Positions 1 to 8,096 are shown, counted from the stretch's first letter. The stretch: 39,560 bases of DNA from an uncultured Alphaproteobacteria bacterium (GCA_937934135.1 CALHAW010000010.1:1-39560), one strand, 5' to 3'. A program made the numbers and translations. The notes: generated by a model not told the origin, from the sequence alone.

Positions 1-56
1 TGTGGCGCGGCGGCGGCTTCTGGACTAATCGGCACTTGCTTCTGGATGAAATAAAT
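1..56 (+). other. Right-end-type transposase binding region with two tandem sites
   Basis: Two copies of the pattern CGGC-N4-GCTTCTGGA lie at 8..24 and 30..46, in the same orientation and exactly 22 bases apart. Mu has two adjacent MuA sites (R1, R2) of about 22 bp at this end. The window opens with TG, the terminal dinucleotide of Mu-family elements. The last prophage gene stops at 57, so this stretch is noncoding. Site assignment is inference from geometry and from recurrence of the same pattern at the other end. Confidence 0.6.
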
Positions 57-389
57 TTACTGACAATAAGCCTTGCCTAGCTGTTTAGGTGATGCGGTGG
101 CCATGCTGGCCTTATCCCACGCCGTGACCGCTATAAACTCACCCTGTGGCCGTCCAGCTTCATTCAAGACCAGACATAGATAAGAGGCAAAGCCATCGCG
201 GCTGGTGCCATCATCATTCATTGACACCCAAAGGCTTTCTTCCTGCGACCAGGTTGCTTCATGGACCTTCTGTTCAGCCGTGGCCAGTTCTAACGCCTTG
301 GTGCGCCAGTCAGCCTGGGCGGATGCCGTTGTGATAGCCTGGGCGGTGATGATGGTGGTAAGGGCAAGGGCGTGAAGTGACAATTTCAT
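57..389 (-). CDS. Small exported protein of unknown function
   Basis: Codes for 110 residues. The first 24 or so form a typical Sec signal peptide (MKLSLHALALTTIITAQAIT then ASA just before the mature chain), so the product is probably periplasmic. The mature part is polar, with two cysteines (around residues 72 and 109) that could form a disulphide. I recognise no family. The start is preceded by AAACAGGA, a leader shared with several other genes of this prophage. It is the last gene before the end sites and sits in the terminal cargo block, so it is more likely an accessory gene than a virion part. Confidence 0.75.
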   Translation of the reverse strand: MKLSLHALALTTIITAQAITTASAQADWRTKALELATAEQKVHEATWSQEESLWVSMNDDGTSRDGFASYLCLVLNEAGRPQGEFIAVTAWDKASMATASPKQLGKAYCQ

Positions 390-426
390 GATGGTGTCCT
401 GTTTGTGTTAGGAGCTATTTAAAGCA

Positions 427-687
427 TTAGCCCTGAATTTTATCAATGAATTCTTCGCAAGACTTAGATAGGGATATTATTAAAAAACAAAACAGAACTA
501 ATGGCCAAGCAAAAATGGAAGTCAATAAAGCTGTCCATTTGATATCAAATTCCCCGCCGTTTTTTTTATAAATTATCATAACGACTATAAAAAACAACGT
601 CATGCAAACCACGCCAATGCTATATATATAGATCGGTTTTAATGCATCATACTGCCAATACTCAACAATCAAATCACTATAACCCAT
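427..687 (-). CDS. Small membrane protein, two transmembrane segments
   Basis: Codes for 86 residues with hydrophobic stretches at about 19-40 and 51-74 separated by a short polar loop (KKNGGEFDIK), so a two-pass inner-membrane protein is expected. No family is recognised. The gene is clearly more AT-rich than its neighbours, with runs of AAA/TTT codons, which suggests recent acquisition. It follows the adenine methyltransferase by 12 bases and may be co-transcribed with it. A role in exclusion or lysis is possible, but nothing in the sequence shows it. Confidence 0.65.
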   Translation of the reverse strand: MGYSDLIVEYWQYDALKPIYIYSIGVVCMTLFFIVVMIIYKKNGGEFDIKWTALLTSIFAWPLVLFCFLIISLSKSCEEFIDKIQG

Positions 688-699
688 GGTCTTATTTCC

Positions 700-1398
700 C
701 TATTTTTGGCTTGTTAAAACTTCCATGATCGCCAGCCGTTCAAGGCGTGGCATCTGTTCAAACTTGGATTGGAAGCGGTTCTTCTTGCGCTTGATGCGCT
801 CACGTTCGCGGTAGTTTTCACCAAGATGCGAATAGTCATGAAGCCTGTTTGGCGGCTCAAAATTCATCCAAAGGCTTTCATCCACCAAGCCTTGGCGGGT
901 CGTTGTCTGGTAGTCGATGCGGTGGAATTCAGACAAATATTCATCATAGATTGCGCTTCTATAGCCTGAAATCATCACCATACTGGGACGTTCACAAACC
1001 ACGGTTAGAAGCTTTATGTGGTCCAAATCACTCATTTCAAAGTCGTAAAGCTCACCGCCTTTGCGGGTTGAAAGCACATAAGGCGGGTCTAAGTAGATCA
1101 ATGTTTTTGGGTTTTCGATTAACGGCTGGTCACTAGAAAAGTCACAAAGTTGCGGAAGTGTTTCCAGGGCATCGCCTTCCAGGAAGACTGCGCCAAGGTG
1201 CCTGCCTTTGCAAAGTTTCATACACAAATCCAAAGCGTCTTTTGACTTATCAATAGCAACGTTGTGTTTGGCTGGTCGCTTATTACGTAGGACGGCACCA
1301 GAACCGCAAAAGCCTTCAATATAAGCGTCATGTGGTGGCATATGATTGATTATGCGCTGATACACGCCAGAACCATTCTTGCCGCCTGGATAGGTCAT
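700..1398 (-). CDS. D12-class DNA adenine N6-methyltransferase (Dam-like)
   Basis: Codes for 232 residues. It has the N-terminal PGGK signature (residues 4-7), the S-adenosylmethionine loop GFCGSGA (29-35) and the catalytic DPPY (104-107), in the order of D12/Dam-type enzymes. It should transfer a methyl group to the N6 of adenine in a short target that I cannot predict. Its ATG overlaps the stop of the upstream DnaA-like gene. Position matters: Mu keeps its DNA-modification gene mom at this same end, so this enzyme may likewise protect phage DNA from host restriction. No endonuclease partner is visible nearby, which fits a solitary methyltransferase. Confidence 0.92.
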   Translation of the reverse strand: MTYPGGKNGSGVYQRIINHMPPHDAYIEGFCGSGAVLRNKRPAKHNVAIDKSKDALDLCMKLCKGRHLGAVFLEGDALETLPQLCDFSSDQPLIENPKTLIYLDPPYVLSTRKGGELYDFEMSDLDHIKLLTVVCERPSMVMISGYRSAIYDEYLSEFHRIDYQTTTRQGLVDESLWMNFEPPNRLHDYSHLGENYRERERIKRKKNRFQSKFEQMPRLERLAIMEVLTSQK

Positions 1399-1898
1399 TT
1401 TAAAGCTCTAAAATGAGTTGCCGCCATACCCGCCATAGCCACAACTGCGTCACGGGTTTTTTGGCTCATTGCGTCCCATTCACCTGACTTCACAATCATG
1501 ATGTCCGCCTGGTCATGAACGCCACTAAGTGCCGCCAATTCATCCATCTTCACATCAAAGGAAGTTAGGTCGCGTAACACTTCAATAGCGCAACAAGCTT
1601 GGCTAACGCTGGTTCTATACGTATCAAAATATTCGGCCACATCAGCCATTCGGACTGACCATTCAACATGCGCTAAATACATGACAATTTTTCTTGCCCT
1701 AGTAACTTGCGCAAGTTGGCAAGACACGTCTTTGATGGCTTCTAGGTTTTGATTTTGATGACAACCAACCAGCAAAACCAAAGCGTCAATAATGCGTTTG
1801 CAATCTGATTTTGAGTTGCGGCCGACACCACCATTCTTGGTGGTATCGGATTCAACCATCGCACGTTTTGGCGATGCGATTGGAACAAAGGCTTTCAT
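1395..1898 (-). CDS. Orphan DnaA domain IV-like helix-turn-helix protein
   Basis: Codes for 167 residues. The stretch from about 68 to 125 (RKIVMYLAHVEWS, then ADVAEYFDTYRTSVSQAC and a following LRD...FD) resembles the C-terminal DNA-binding domain of DnaA, in the diverged form common in alphaproteobacterial genomes. There is no AAA+ ATPase domain, so it can bind DNA but not act as an initiator alone. It overlaps the methyltransferase downstream (ATGA) and adjoins the 75-aa gene upstream. It is the second such protein here; the other is at 32146..32826 in the early region. The target could be a regulatory site for the terminal genes; that is speculation. Confidence 0.7.
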   Translation of the reverse strand: MKAFVPIASPKRAMVESDTTKNGGVGRNSKSDCKRIIDALVLLVGCHQNQNLEAIKDVSCQLAQVTRARKIVMYLAHVEWSVRMADVAEYFDTYRTSVSQACCAIEVLRDLTSFDVKMDELAALSGVHDQADIMIVKSGEWDAMSQKTRDAVVAMAGMAATHFRALK

Positions 1899-2125
1899 TA
1901 GTTCTTTTCCATCACCGCAATGGTTTGGAATAAAGTGAAAGCACCTGCAATTTTCTTCACAAGGAAGGTGTCAAATTTGCCCGTATAAGGCACGTTCTTC
2001 TTGGCTTTAGATTTCCACTGTGAAGGGATGAATTGCGCCAATGTCCATTCACCATCTTTGATGTTTGGTTCCATCACATCAGCAGTGCCAAGGACTTCTT
2101 TTTTTTCGTTTAAAATGGTGTTCAT
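1898..2125 (-). CDS. Hypothetical protein, 75 aa
   Basis: Soluble, basic, with no cysteine and no evident motif; residues 26-45 hold a W..AQFIP..WK pattern followed by a lysine cluster. I recognise no family. The ATG has a strong leader with AAACAGGAAA upstream, and its last base is shared with the start of the DnaA-like gene, so the two are probably translated together. It is likely part of a terminal operon with the DnaA-like protein and the methyltransferase. Confidence 0.65.
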   Translation of the reverse strand: MNTILNEKKEVLGTADVMEPNIKDGEWTLAQFIPSQWKSKAKKNVPYTGKFDTFLVKKIAGAFTLFQTIAVMEKN

Positions 2126-2159
2126 AATCTAAGTCTTTCCTGTTTGTTTTCGGGTTGGT

Positions 2160-2705
2160 TTAACTGTTGCAAGTGCCTTTGATGGCCTTGGCAATTCGGG
2201 TGTGAATTTCGGGTACCTGGTCCATGACAATATGCGGGTAGCCATTAAGCTTTTTATTCGTCAGATTTCCGCTAAATTCATGTGTGGGCTGTAACGGGCC
2301 AAAGGGCGGTTGATACCAGTTTAAGGCTTCAAAAACGTTGGGTGAAACATAAGGGCTTCCCACTGGGTCGATAGTTGCCAGGACACAAACGGAAATGCCA
2401 TTTTCACCAAGTGCAAAAGCCATCCGCTTGGCGGTGATGCAACCTGCTGAATGACAGACCAGGGCAACTGTCTTCTGGCGCGATTTAATGATGGTCTGAA
2501 GCACCGTGCGGCCCTTCCAGTGAGGCTGAACCATAACCTTGTGACCTGATGCACTTAAACGGGTTCCTAGCGTGTCCAGACCAGTGGAAGTGACAACACC
2601 AAACATGCCGCGAAAAGCATAAACATCAACAGGCGATGGAAGCGGTGAAACGACTTGCGGCGCGAGTAGCAGGAAGGCAAAAATTGATATTGAAAAAAGT
2701 CGCAT
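2160..2705 (-). CDS. Exported alpha/beta-hydrolase (esterase or lipase-like)
   Basis: Codes for 181 residues beginning with a hydrophobic signal segment (about 1-22). The nucleophile elbow reads LVCHSAGC with Ser86; Asp113 in ATIDPVGSP and His158 in GYPHIV are placed to complete a Ser-Asp-His triad. The usual GxSxG is changed to CxSxC, which is uncommon. The fold and triad indicate ester or amide hydrolysis outside the cytoplasm; the substrate is not evident. It lies in the cargo block beyond the tail genes, so it may be a lysogenic conversion gene, or it may help envelope breakdown at lysis. Signal plus triad make it a confident hydrolase; the role is open. Confidence 0.75.
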   Translation of the reverse strand: MRLFSISIFAFLLLAPQVVSPLPSPVDVYAFRGMFGVVTSTGLDTLGTRLSASGHKVMVQPHWKGRTVLQTIIKSRQKTVALVCHSAGCITAKRMAFALGENGISVCVLATIDPVGSPYVSPNVFEALNWYQPPFGPLQPTHEFSGNLTNKKLNGYPHIVMDQVPEIHTRIAKAIKGTCNS

Positions 2706-2720
2706 TGGATTGGCCTTTCT

Positions 2721-3005
2721 TTAGCAAAATTCAGCGATGTTGGGTGTGCGCCATAGGTGGCGATAATTACCGCGATTAATTAAATCGGTTTGGGCTGGAT
2801 AAACTTCCACGCAAGTGACGTTCTCACCAAAGAAATCATTTTTGATGGCCTGCATTGTGTCCCATGTGACGTTGCCGTCATGCTCAATTTCAAGCCAGAA
2901 ATCTTTTGCCGTCCAACACACATCAATGACGTTTGGATATTTGTCTTTCTTGTCGCCATGTTCAGCACAATAAGCGGCTTTTGCATCTGCTACTTTCTGG
3001 TTCAT
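2721..3005 (-). CDS. Small phage protein, DUF7694-like
   Basis: Codes for 94 residues from the ATG at 3005, which overlaps the upstream stop as ATGA; a longer reading frame upstream is less likely. The C-terminal half (TWDTMQAIKNDFFGENV, CVEVYP, RHLWR) matches a pattern I recall in small phage proteins grouped as DUF7694, with no known function. It is translationally coupled to the DUF1353 gene. The family name is from memory and needs a profile search. Confidence 0.65.
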   Translation of the reverse strand: MNQKVADAKAAYCAEHGDKKDKYPNVIDVCWTAKDFWLEIEHDGNVTWDTMQAIKNDFFGENVTCVEVYPAQTDLINRGNYRHLWRTPNIAEFC

Positions 3006-3385
3006 TTGGAAACCGCCTTTCTGCGCTTCCAGGCAGTCCAAACCAGCGTGGTGGTGAATAGTGTCCAAGCAAACGTTTTGGATGCACCACGGGCAATGGC
3101 CGCACGTCTAAACTCTGAAGAGGCAAAGGCTACATCATGGCCACGTTTAAGCAGTTCATCATGAACAAGAGCCGCCAAAAGAATATCGCGGTTGTGTGGG
3201 TCTAAAAGCCATTCAAGTGAACGTGGGACTGAAATATCAAACCGCGTTCCCTTTTCAATTTCCAAAACCCAACCACTTCCTTTTGTGCCGATTTCCCAGC
3301 ACAAAGGGTGATGCGTTTTATAAAGCTTCTTGGTGTCCCTTACTGGGCTAAAGCTTTGAAATTGAGAGAATGAAACGGGTGACAT
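3002..3385 (-). CDS. DUF1353 family protein
   Basis: Codes for 127 residues. It shows the DUF1353 layout: an N-terminal strand region, GTRFDISVP, then a helix with LVHDELL around residue 80 and a hydrophobic C-terminal helix ending in a basic tail (WKRRK). DUF1353 proteins are common next to phage tail genes; their function is unknown. The HDELL segment recalls a metal-binding HxxxH or HE pattern, but I see no complete metalloprotease motif. It begins 3 bases after the tail fibre accessory gene and overlaps the next gene by 4 bases, so it is probably late-expressed. Confidence 0.8.
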   Translation of the reverse strand: MSPVSFSQFQSFSPVRDTKKLYKTHHPLCWEIGTKGSGWVLEIEKGTRFDISVPRSLEWLLDPHNRDILLAALVHDELLKRGHDVAFASSEFRRAAIARGASKTFAWTLFTTTLVWTAWKRRKAVSK

Positions 3386-3388
3386 TTT

Positions 3389-4081
3389 TTAGATATCCCA
3401 GCCTGATGTTGCCGCCGCCAAAACCGCCTGCTGGTCACCTGATTGAATGGCAAAACCAATAGCCGCCTGTTTAGCTTCCAGAAGGTCCGTGACAGCCTTG
3501 ATAGCTTCAACAGTGCCATCCGTGGCATCAATCAGCGCAGTGGCCCTGGTGCGAACACCAGCGGCAAGATGAGGCAACATACCCGTGATGGTAGCCGCCG
3601 CAATGATGCCTTCCGCAACATCTTTCAATGGTGCTTGTTCAATGGCCGCTTGCAAAGAAAGGCCAGGTGCATCTTCAAGGTTTTCACTGGCCATGAAAGC
3701 TTTTGCTTCAGGCAAAAATAACGGCCAGCCCTGTTGTTCGGTTTGAGTGTATTTGGCTAATAAAGAATTCTTAAACCCGTCAATATTAATTCTTATTAGT
3801 TCTTTAGCTTTTTGTTTACGATTATCACCTGCATCAGTTAAATAAATCTCCCAATCCTTTTGCTTCGGAGCTTTAGATTTGGGTGGTGGAGTTTCTTTTT
3901 TCTCACCAGTAGGATTACCATCTTGATCGATAACATCTTCAAAGCTACTCACAAGAATTTCATTAAGTAATGAGACAGTAACTTCATCACCATTTCTGGC
4001 GATAGAAAAATCGTTGTGGCCTAAGTGTTTTTCAACGGCTGAATTTATTTCACTTGTTGTATATTCTGATATATTAGACAT
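3389..4081 (-). CDS. Tail fibre accessory or assembly protein
   Basis: Codes for 230 residues from the ATG at 4081, chosen because GGAG lies 7 bases upstream; an upstream TTG is possible. The N-terminal 60 residues are acidic and variable, residues 65-80 are a KKETPPPKSKAPK linker, and the C-terminal half is alanine-rich and helical. Its place directly after the fibre gene is where fibre chaperones lie, but I do not see a clear tail fibre assembly (Tfa) domain. The start overlaps the fibre stop by 8 bases. The N-terminal half is AT-rich like the fibre C-terminus, so the two may be exchanged as one cassette. Confidence 0.65.
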   Translation of the reverse strand: MSNISEYTTSEINSAVEKHLGHNDFSIARNGDEVTVSLLNEILVSSFEDVIDQDGNPTGEKKETPPPKSKAPKQKDWEIYLTDAGDNRKQKAKELIRINIDGFKNSLLAKYTQTEQQGWPLFLPEAKAFMASENLEDAPGLSLQAAIEQAPLKDVAEGIIAAATITGMLPHLAAGVRTRATALIDATDGTVEAIKAVTDLLEAKQAAIGFAIQSGDQQAVLAAATSGWDI

Positions 4082-5849
4082 TTGCAATCTCCTGTATTAC
4101 CCAACCAGCACCACGAATTTGAAGTTCTGCACCGACATGATTAACTTGACCATGTAGACGAATGGTCCAACTGCCTAAGCTAGTCAGCGAACTAATCGAA
4201 GATGGTCTTCTATGAGCTGGTGTGAAAAGGGATACTAAACCTGCACTCTCAAAGAGTTGGTCACCAGCGCCCACCCCCGCTTGCCCTAGTTCAGCTTCTT
4301 GCCCGTTCATGATGTATTCTACGTCATTAAAATATGCTAACTGCCTGTCAGCTATGACACTGCCTGCACTATTTGTTAAAGCCCGTGAAGTTATCTGAAA
4401 ATTAGCGATAAGACTTGAATTAGGGACGGTTTGAGGGATTGTAAAAATATTCCCCAAAGGAACAAACCCAATAGCACTTGTGACAAAGTCAGTATTGTCA
4501 TGACCTGCATAAACCTTCACCACTTCAGAACGTTGATCGCCTGATATGGTGTAAATATTAGTACCCTTAAATGAGGTTTGTAACGATACTTTGATAGCAT
4601 CATCAGCGGCCCACAAATCACTTTCGGCACTACCAAGCCTTAATACTAAATCTGTTATAACAGCAGATGGATAATCAGCAATATCGTCTGTTTCACCTAT
4701 ATAGATATAACCCTTTCCAGCCGTAGCATCATAATTGAAGCGCACATTTTTCTGTTTTGCGGGGTCAGAACACCAGACACTTGATATGCTAAAATTACCA
4801 AAAGTATTGCTTGAGCCAATTAAATACGTATGTATTTTATACTCAACCCGACCTACGTTTACACCCCTATAAGTATCAATGAAAAAACTGAAAGCCATTA
4901 CGGTATTTAAGACACTGACGTCATTTGAAAATGCAATTTCAAAAGCGCCTTGAGCGAGCAATCCGTGACCATAGAACATTGAACTTTCAACAACAGGAAT
5001 TACAGACATAATTCCTGTGGCGTTATCATCATTGCCGTTTTTCTTGCCGTCAATTAATCTTGGCAAAAACACTTTACTGGCAACATCTGGTGCAATAGCT
5101 TTATCAGAAACATCCGCAAAGCCATCCTTGCTGGAATTTCTGACTTCGGTTTCCGTTGCAATTTCGAGTGTTGTGTCCTCTGCTTGCCCAGGAAGGTCAC
5201 CAAACTTTACAAGTCTATCATCGTTGCGGCTGGCATTTGACAGGTTATCGATAAGCCAATCCGCATGTTCACCAGTAGTCACCTTTCGTTGGGTTGTGCC
5301 TTGGCGAAGGTTGAAGCTATGAGTGGCGGCAATGTTGGCTTTATTTGGAAGATTAGACCAATTAGTTTTAAGTGTGCGGTCTGCTGATAGATCGCCACCA
5401 CCATCAAGGCCAGTGTCCGCATCAATGCGGCGGTCACCAGAAATTCCATGAATTGGATCAACCGTAACAACCAAAGCTTCAAGCTGTTCAAAGAAAACTT
5501 CAAAGCGATAAACAAAATCATCCTCTTCACCAACGGCCAACGCTTCACCGCGCCTGCCAATTGCGACCAGCTTGCCATCATCAGTAAACAGTCCAATTTC
5601 GCGAACCACAAAACCGCCAATACCAACACCAATTGGACCATCAAAGAAGGCACCAATGTCACCAGCAAGAATGCCAGTTTGTGAAAGCGTTGTGCGATGC
5701 ACTTCATTTTCAAGCGTAGTTTCATTGCCGCCTGGTATGCGGTCACCATCACCAAAAGCCATTTCCGTGATAGCTGGGACGGCCTGGCCTGAAAAAGCCA
5801 AGGCGTTCCACTGCCTGCCATAATTTGTTGGGACTGCTGTATTGGTCAT
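4074..5849 (-). CDS. Tail fibre protein (phage tail-collar fibre N-terminus)
   Basis: Codes for 591 residues. The N-terminal 150 residues (NYGRQWNALAFSGQAVPAIT, AFGDGD, LENEVHRTTL, REIGLFTDDGKLVAIG) match the P2 gpH-type collar fibre domain that attaches to the baseplate. Residues about 155-200 carry a fibre repeat-like passage (ADTGLDGGGDLSADRTLKTN). The rest is unrecognised beta-rich sequence and presumably holds the receptor-binding tip. The start overlaps the gpI stop (ATGA). The 3' two thirds are more AT-rich than the 5' third, a common sign of exchange of host-range segments. Confidence 0.88.
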   Translation of the reverse strand: MTNTAVPTNYGRQWNALAFSGQAVPAITEMAFGDGDRIPGGNETTLENEVHRTTLSQTGILAGDIGAFFDGPIGVGIGGFVVREIGLFTDDGKLVAIGRRGEALAVGEEDDFVYRFEVFFEQLEALVVTVDPIHGISGDRRIDADTGLDGGGDLSADRTLKTNWSNLPNKANIAATHSFNLRQGTTQRKVTTGEHADWLIDNLSNASRNDDRLVKFGDLPGQAEDTTLEIATETEVRNSSKDGFADVSDKAIAPDVASKVFLPRLIDGKKNGNDDNATGIMSVIPVVESSMFYGHGLLAQGAFEIAFSNDVSVLNTVMAFSFFIDTYRGVNVGRVEYKIHTYLIGSSNTFGNFSISSVWCSDPAKQKNVRFNYDATAGKGYIYIGETDDIADYPSAVITDLVLRLGSAESDLWAADDAIKVSLQTSFKGTNIYTISGDQRSEVVKVYAGHDNTDFVTSAIGFVPLGNIFTIPQTVPNSSLIANFQITSRALTNSAGSVIADRQLAYFNDVEYIMNGQEAELGQAGVGAGDQLFESAGLVSLFTPAHRRPSSISSLTSLGSWTIRLHGQVNHVGAELQIRGAGWVIQEIANV

Positions 5850-6511
5850 GCCGCGCTCCTATGCGTAAGGCGACCACTAACCCTTAAGTTGGTGGCCATG
5901 AATGTTGGGGATTGAATTGACTGGTCTTCAGGCGGTGCATTTTTGTGATGGATAATTCCGCCAACATGGGCAATTGCGCCCATAAATATGTTTTGCTTTA
6001 AGCGATAACCAAAAGTCACATAGACGGTTTGGCTCCAACGCTTGGTGGCATCAATGATGCGTTTCACTGCGAATTGGTCACTTGCATCATCAAGCGCACT
6101 TCCATCCACTAACGTTTCATCAAAGAAGACTTGAACCTTATGCGTGTCATGAAGGGCTTTAGGTGTTTCTTCAAACCACTGTGTCCAGGTCATCTGAAGA
6201 TTGAACGCATCAAGCGCCTTGCGAACACCTGCAATGGTTCCTTTTTCCGCGTGGATTTCAGGGGCAAAGTCAATAAGGCGGCGCAGATGTTCTTCACGGA
6301 TGCCAGTGAAGATATATTCATCAAGGCTTCGCTCTATAACCAAGAAAGGCAACAGACTGGTATCAACCGTGTAAGGGTCTGTTAGCAGGTGCGCGTTCAC
6401 ATCAATGGTTGCAAGTTGCATGCTTAATGTCTTGCGGATTGCTTCACCGCGTTCATCACGGATTGCATCTGGCAAAAGGGCTGGATGAATGGTGTTGGCG
6501 ACATCAGACAT
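5846..6511 (-). CDS. I: P2 gpI-like baseplate wedge / tail protein I
   Basis: Codes for 221 residues from the ATG at 6511, which overlaps the gpJ stop (8 bases), the usual I-J arrangement. It has the gpI hallmarks: HPALLPDAIRDERGEAIRKTL near the start, then LPFLVIERSLDEYIFTGIREEHLRRLIDFAPEIHAEKGT and a C-terminal FGYRLKQNIFMGA. gpI joins the baseplate edge and connects it to the fibres. Upstream in-frame codons exist but would run far into gpJ, so they are not used. Confidence 0.88.
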   Translation of the reverse strand: MSDVANTIHPALLPDAIRDERGEAIRKTLSMQLATIDVNAHLLTDPYTVDTSLLPFLVIERSLDEYIFTGIREEHLRRLIDFAPEIHAEKGTIAGVRKALDAFNLQMTWTQWFEETPKALHDTHKVQVFFDETLVDGSALDDASDQFAVKRIIDATKRWSQTVYVTFGYRLKQNIFMGAIAHVGGIIHHKNAPPEDQSIQSPTFMATNLRVSGRLTHRSAA

Positions 6512-7637
6512 TTGGTCTAATCCTGATGTCGATAGTCCATTCCGTGAAATTTGGGTATTCATTGAAGGCAAGGTCTGTGAAGCCAAGGCCCGTCACTTCC
6601 GCTTCAGTAACGCCGTCAAATTTACGCACTTCAGAAGTTAGTTTTGACGGTGCCAATTGAAGGCCAAGCGATTGGGTCCAAGGGTAAGTCACATCAAAAA
6701 TGGCTTGACGTGCCAAATCTTCAAGACCTGCGACAGCTTCCAAAACATACAAAATCAAAGTAGGTGAAAAATCACGGGCAACAGGGTCGCGCACTTCAAC
6801 ATAATCACCCATTGCACGGCGGACTTCTGGGTCAAGGTAAAGAAGAATTGCTTCTTTGATTTCTTCACTGGCCACGCCGTTACGCATCAATGGATAAATA
6901 TGAATAACACCAGGTTCAAAGCGGTGAGGGTTTACATCAACAATGTCTGGATGAACTTCCTTCACAAACTCACGATAGCCGCCACGGGTGCCCGTCTTGG
7001 CAATCTTTTCAAGAGCATTAGCAACGCGAAGCCTGAAGCGTTCTTTCTCTTCATTGTCACTGCCGCCACTTGTCACGGCCAAGTTACTTGCCGCCGTCAC
7101 ATAGGCAACTGGGTCAAGGATTGTCTTAACTGAACCAACAGGCAAATCATTGGAAGCGCGACCAGCTTCAAAAGCCGTTGCCGTCACCATGCCATGAACT
7201 TCACCAACAGCAATGACGCAATCCCTATCCGTTACAAATATATTAGGACCACCAGCAGAAACGCGGGTTCCTTCTGGAATGTTCACATCTTGTGTGCGGG
7301 CTTCAGTGAGTGAAAAACGAATGGTGGTGACTGCTTTTTGGGCAAGCAATAGATAGGTGGAAACATCCGCACCTTTATTTGCCAGATGGTCACCTTCAGC
7401 AAACACAACGGTGTTTTGTTCAGCCGCTAATTGCGCCGCCTCATTATAAAGCGAATGGGCATAAGCCATCATTTCAACAACAAACATTTCTGTTTGCGCT
7501 GGGTATAGAGTACGCCCAGTTTCGGCTTCAAATTGAAGCTTATATCTTTCTTTCAATACTTCCGTGTTGCGCTCAAAGAAATCTGGTGCGCCAATAGCCC
7601 GCAAATCTTCAATTGTCTGGCGAATAGAATTACCCAT
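6504..7637 (-). CDS. J: P2 gpJ-like baseplate assembly protein
   Basis: Codes for 377 residues, close to the family length. Seen in order: an N-terminal helical region with TEMFVVEMMAYAHSLYNEAA, a central VNIPEGTRVSAGGPNIFVT barrel-like passage, and the NEEKERFRLRVANALEKI plus GTRGGYREFVKEV stretch typical of baseplate J proteins. It forms the baseplate wedge with gpW and gpI. Its ATG overlaps the gpW stop, and its stop overlaps the gpI start. Confidence 0.92.
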   Translation of the reverse strand: MGNSIRQTIEDLRAIGAPDFFERNTEVLKERYKLQFEAETGRTLYPAQTEMFVVEMMAYAHSLYNEAAQLAAEQNTVVFAEGDHLANKGADVSTYLLLAQKAVTTIRFSLTEARTQDVNIPEGTRVSAGGPNIFVTDRDCVIAVGEVHGMVTATAFEAGRASNDLPVGSVKTILDPVAYVTAASNLAVTSGGSDNEEKERFRLRVANALEKIAKTGTRGGYREFVKEVHPDIVDVNPHRFEPGVIHIYPLMRNGVASEEIKEAILLYLDPEVRRAMGDYVEVRDPVARDFSPTLILYVLEAVAGLEDLARQAIFDVTYPWTQSLGLQLAPSKLTSEVRKFDGVTEAEVTGLGFTDLAFNEYPNFTEWTIDIRIRPNV

Positions 7638-8040
7638 TAAATGCGACCTCGGTTAAAAGCAAATCATCCAAAACACTTTCGACTGGCCGCCAAAAAACCT
7701 GCGTTGAAAATCGGGCAACATCAACCATCTTGACCTGGACGTTATCGACCACAATGCGCGGTTCCCAGATTTTAATAGCATCAAAGATTTCACGGGTAAG
7801 AAGCGGAATTCCAACATCAGGGTGCTTGTCAATCACACCGTCATAATCAACACCCTTTTCAGGCTCGGTTGGAACCGACCCTTTGCGTGTTAAAACAATA
7901 TTGGTGACTGACTGATGAAGATCATCAACCGCGAAAACAATAGCGCCCGCAACATCAGGAATTGGCGCGTCAATGAATGGCGCTTGCCTGCCCACTTTAA
8001 GGGACCAATGTTGGTAAGGAATTTCGTGACGGTTTATCAT
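7630..8040 (-). CDS. W: P2 gpW / T4 gp25-like baseplate protein
   Basis: Codes for 136 residues. The GSVPTEPEKGVDYDG passage (about 53-67) and the following ISWEPRI-like KIWEPRIVV correspond to the lysozyme-like gp25/gpW baseplate fold, where EPRI is the most conserved motif. It initiates wedge assembly with gpJ and gpI. AGG lies 5 bases before the ATG. The 134-base gap upstream holds two stem-loops, so this gene begins a new segment of the late transcript. Confidence 0.88.
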   Translation of the reverse strand: MINRHEIPYQHWSLKVGRQAPFIDAPIPDVAGAIVFAVDDLHQSVTNIVLTRKGSVPTEPEKGVDYDGVIDKHPDVGIPLLTREIFDAIKIWEPRIVVDNVQVKMVDVARFSTQVFWRPVESVLDDLLLTEVAFNG

Positions 8041-8074
8041 GAACCTGTTTTAAGGGCTAACACCAACCAAAAGA

Positions 8075-8092
8075 GGCGGAACTAATTCCGCC
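8075..8092 (-). terminator. Repeated stem-loop terminator, copy 1
   Basis: Stem GGCGGAA / TTCCGCC with loop TTAG on the minus strand, followed by TCTTTTGG. It lies between the PAAR and gpW genes. The 18-base core is identical to the copies at 13664 and 28035 and differs at one base from that at 19683. The U-tract is short, so termination may be partial. Confidence 0.75.
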
Positions 8093-8096
8093 CTAT

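Noticed and set aside
1-80. Plus-strand open stretch ending at 78-80 that could be the C-terminus of a gene entering from the left
   Set aside because: Frames 1 and 3 are both briefly open, no family is recognisable, and the stretch is better explained by the two tandem transposase sites.
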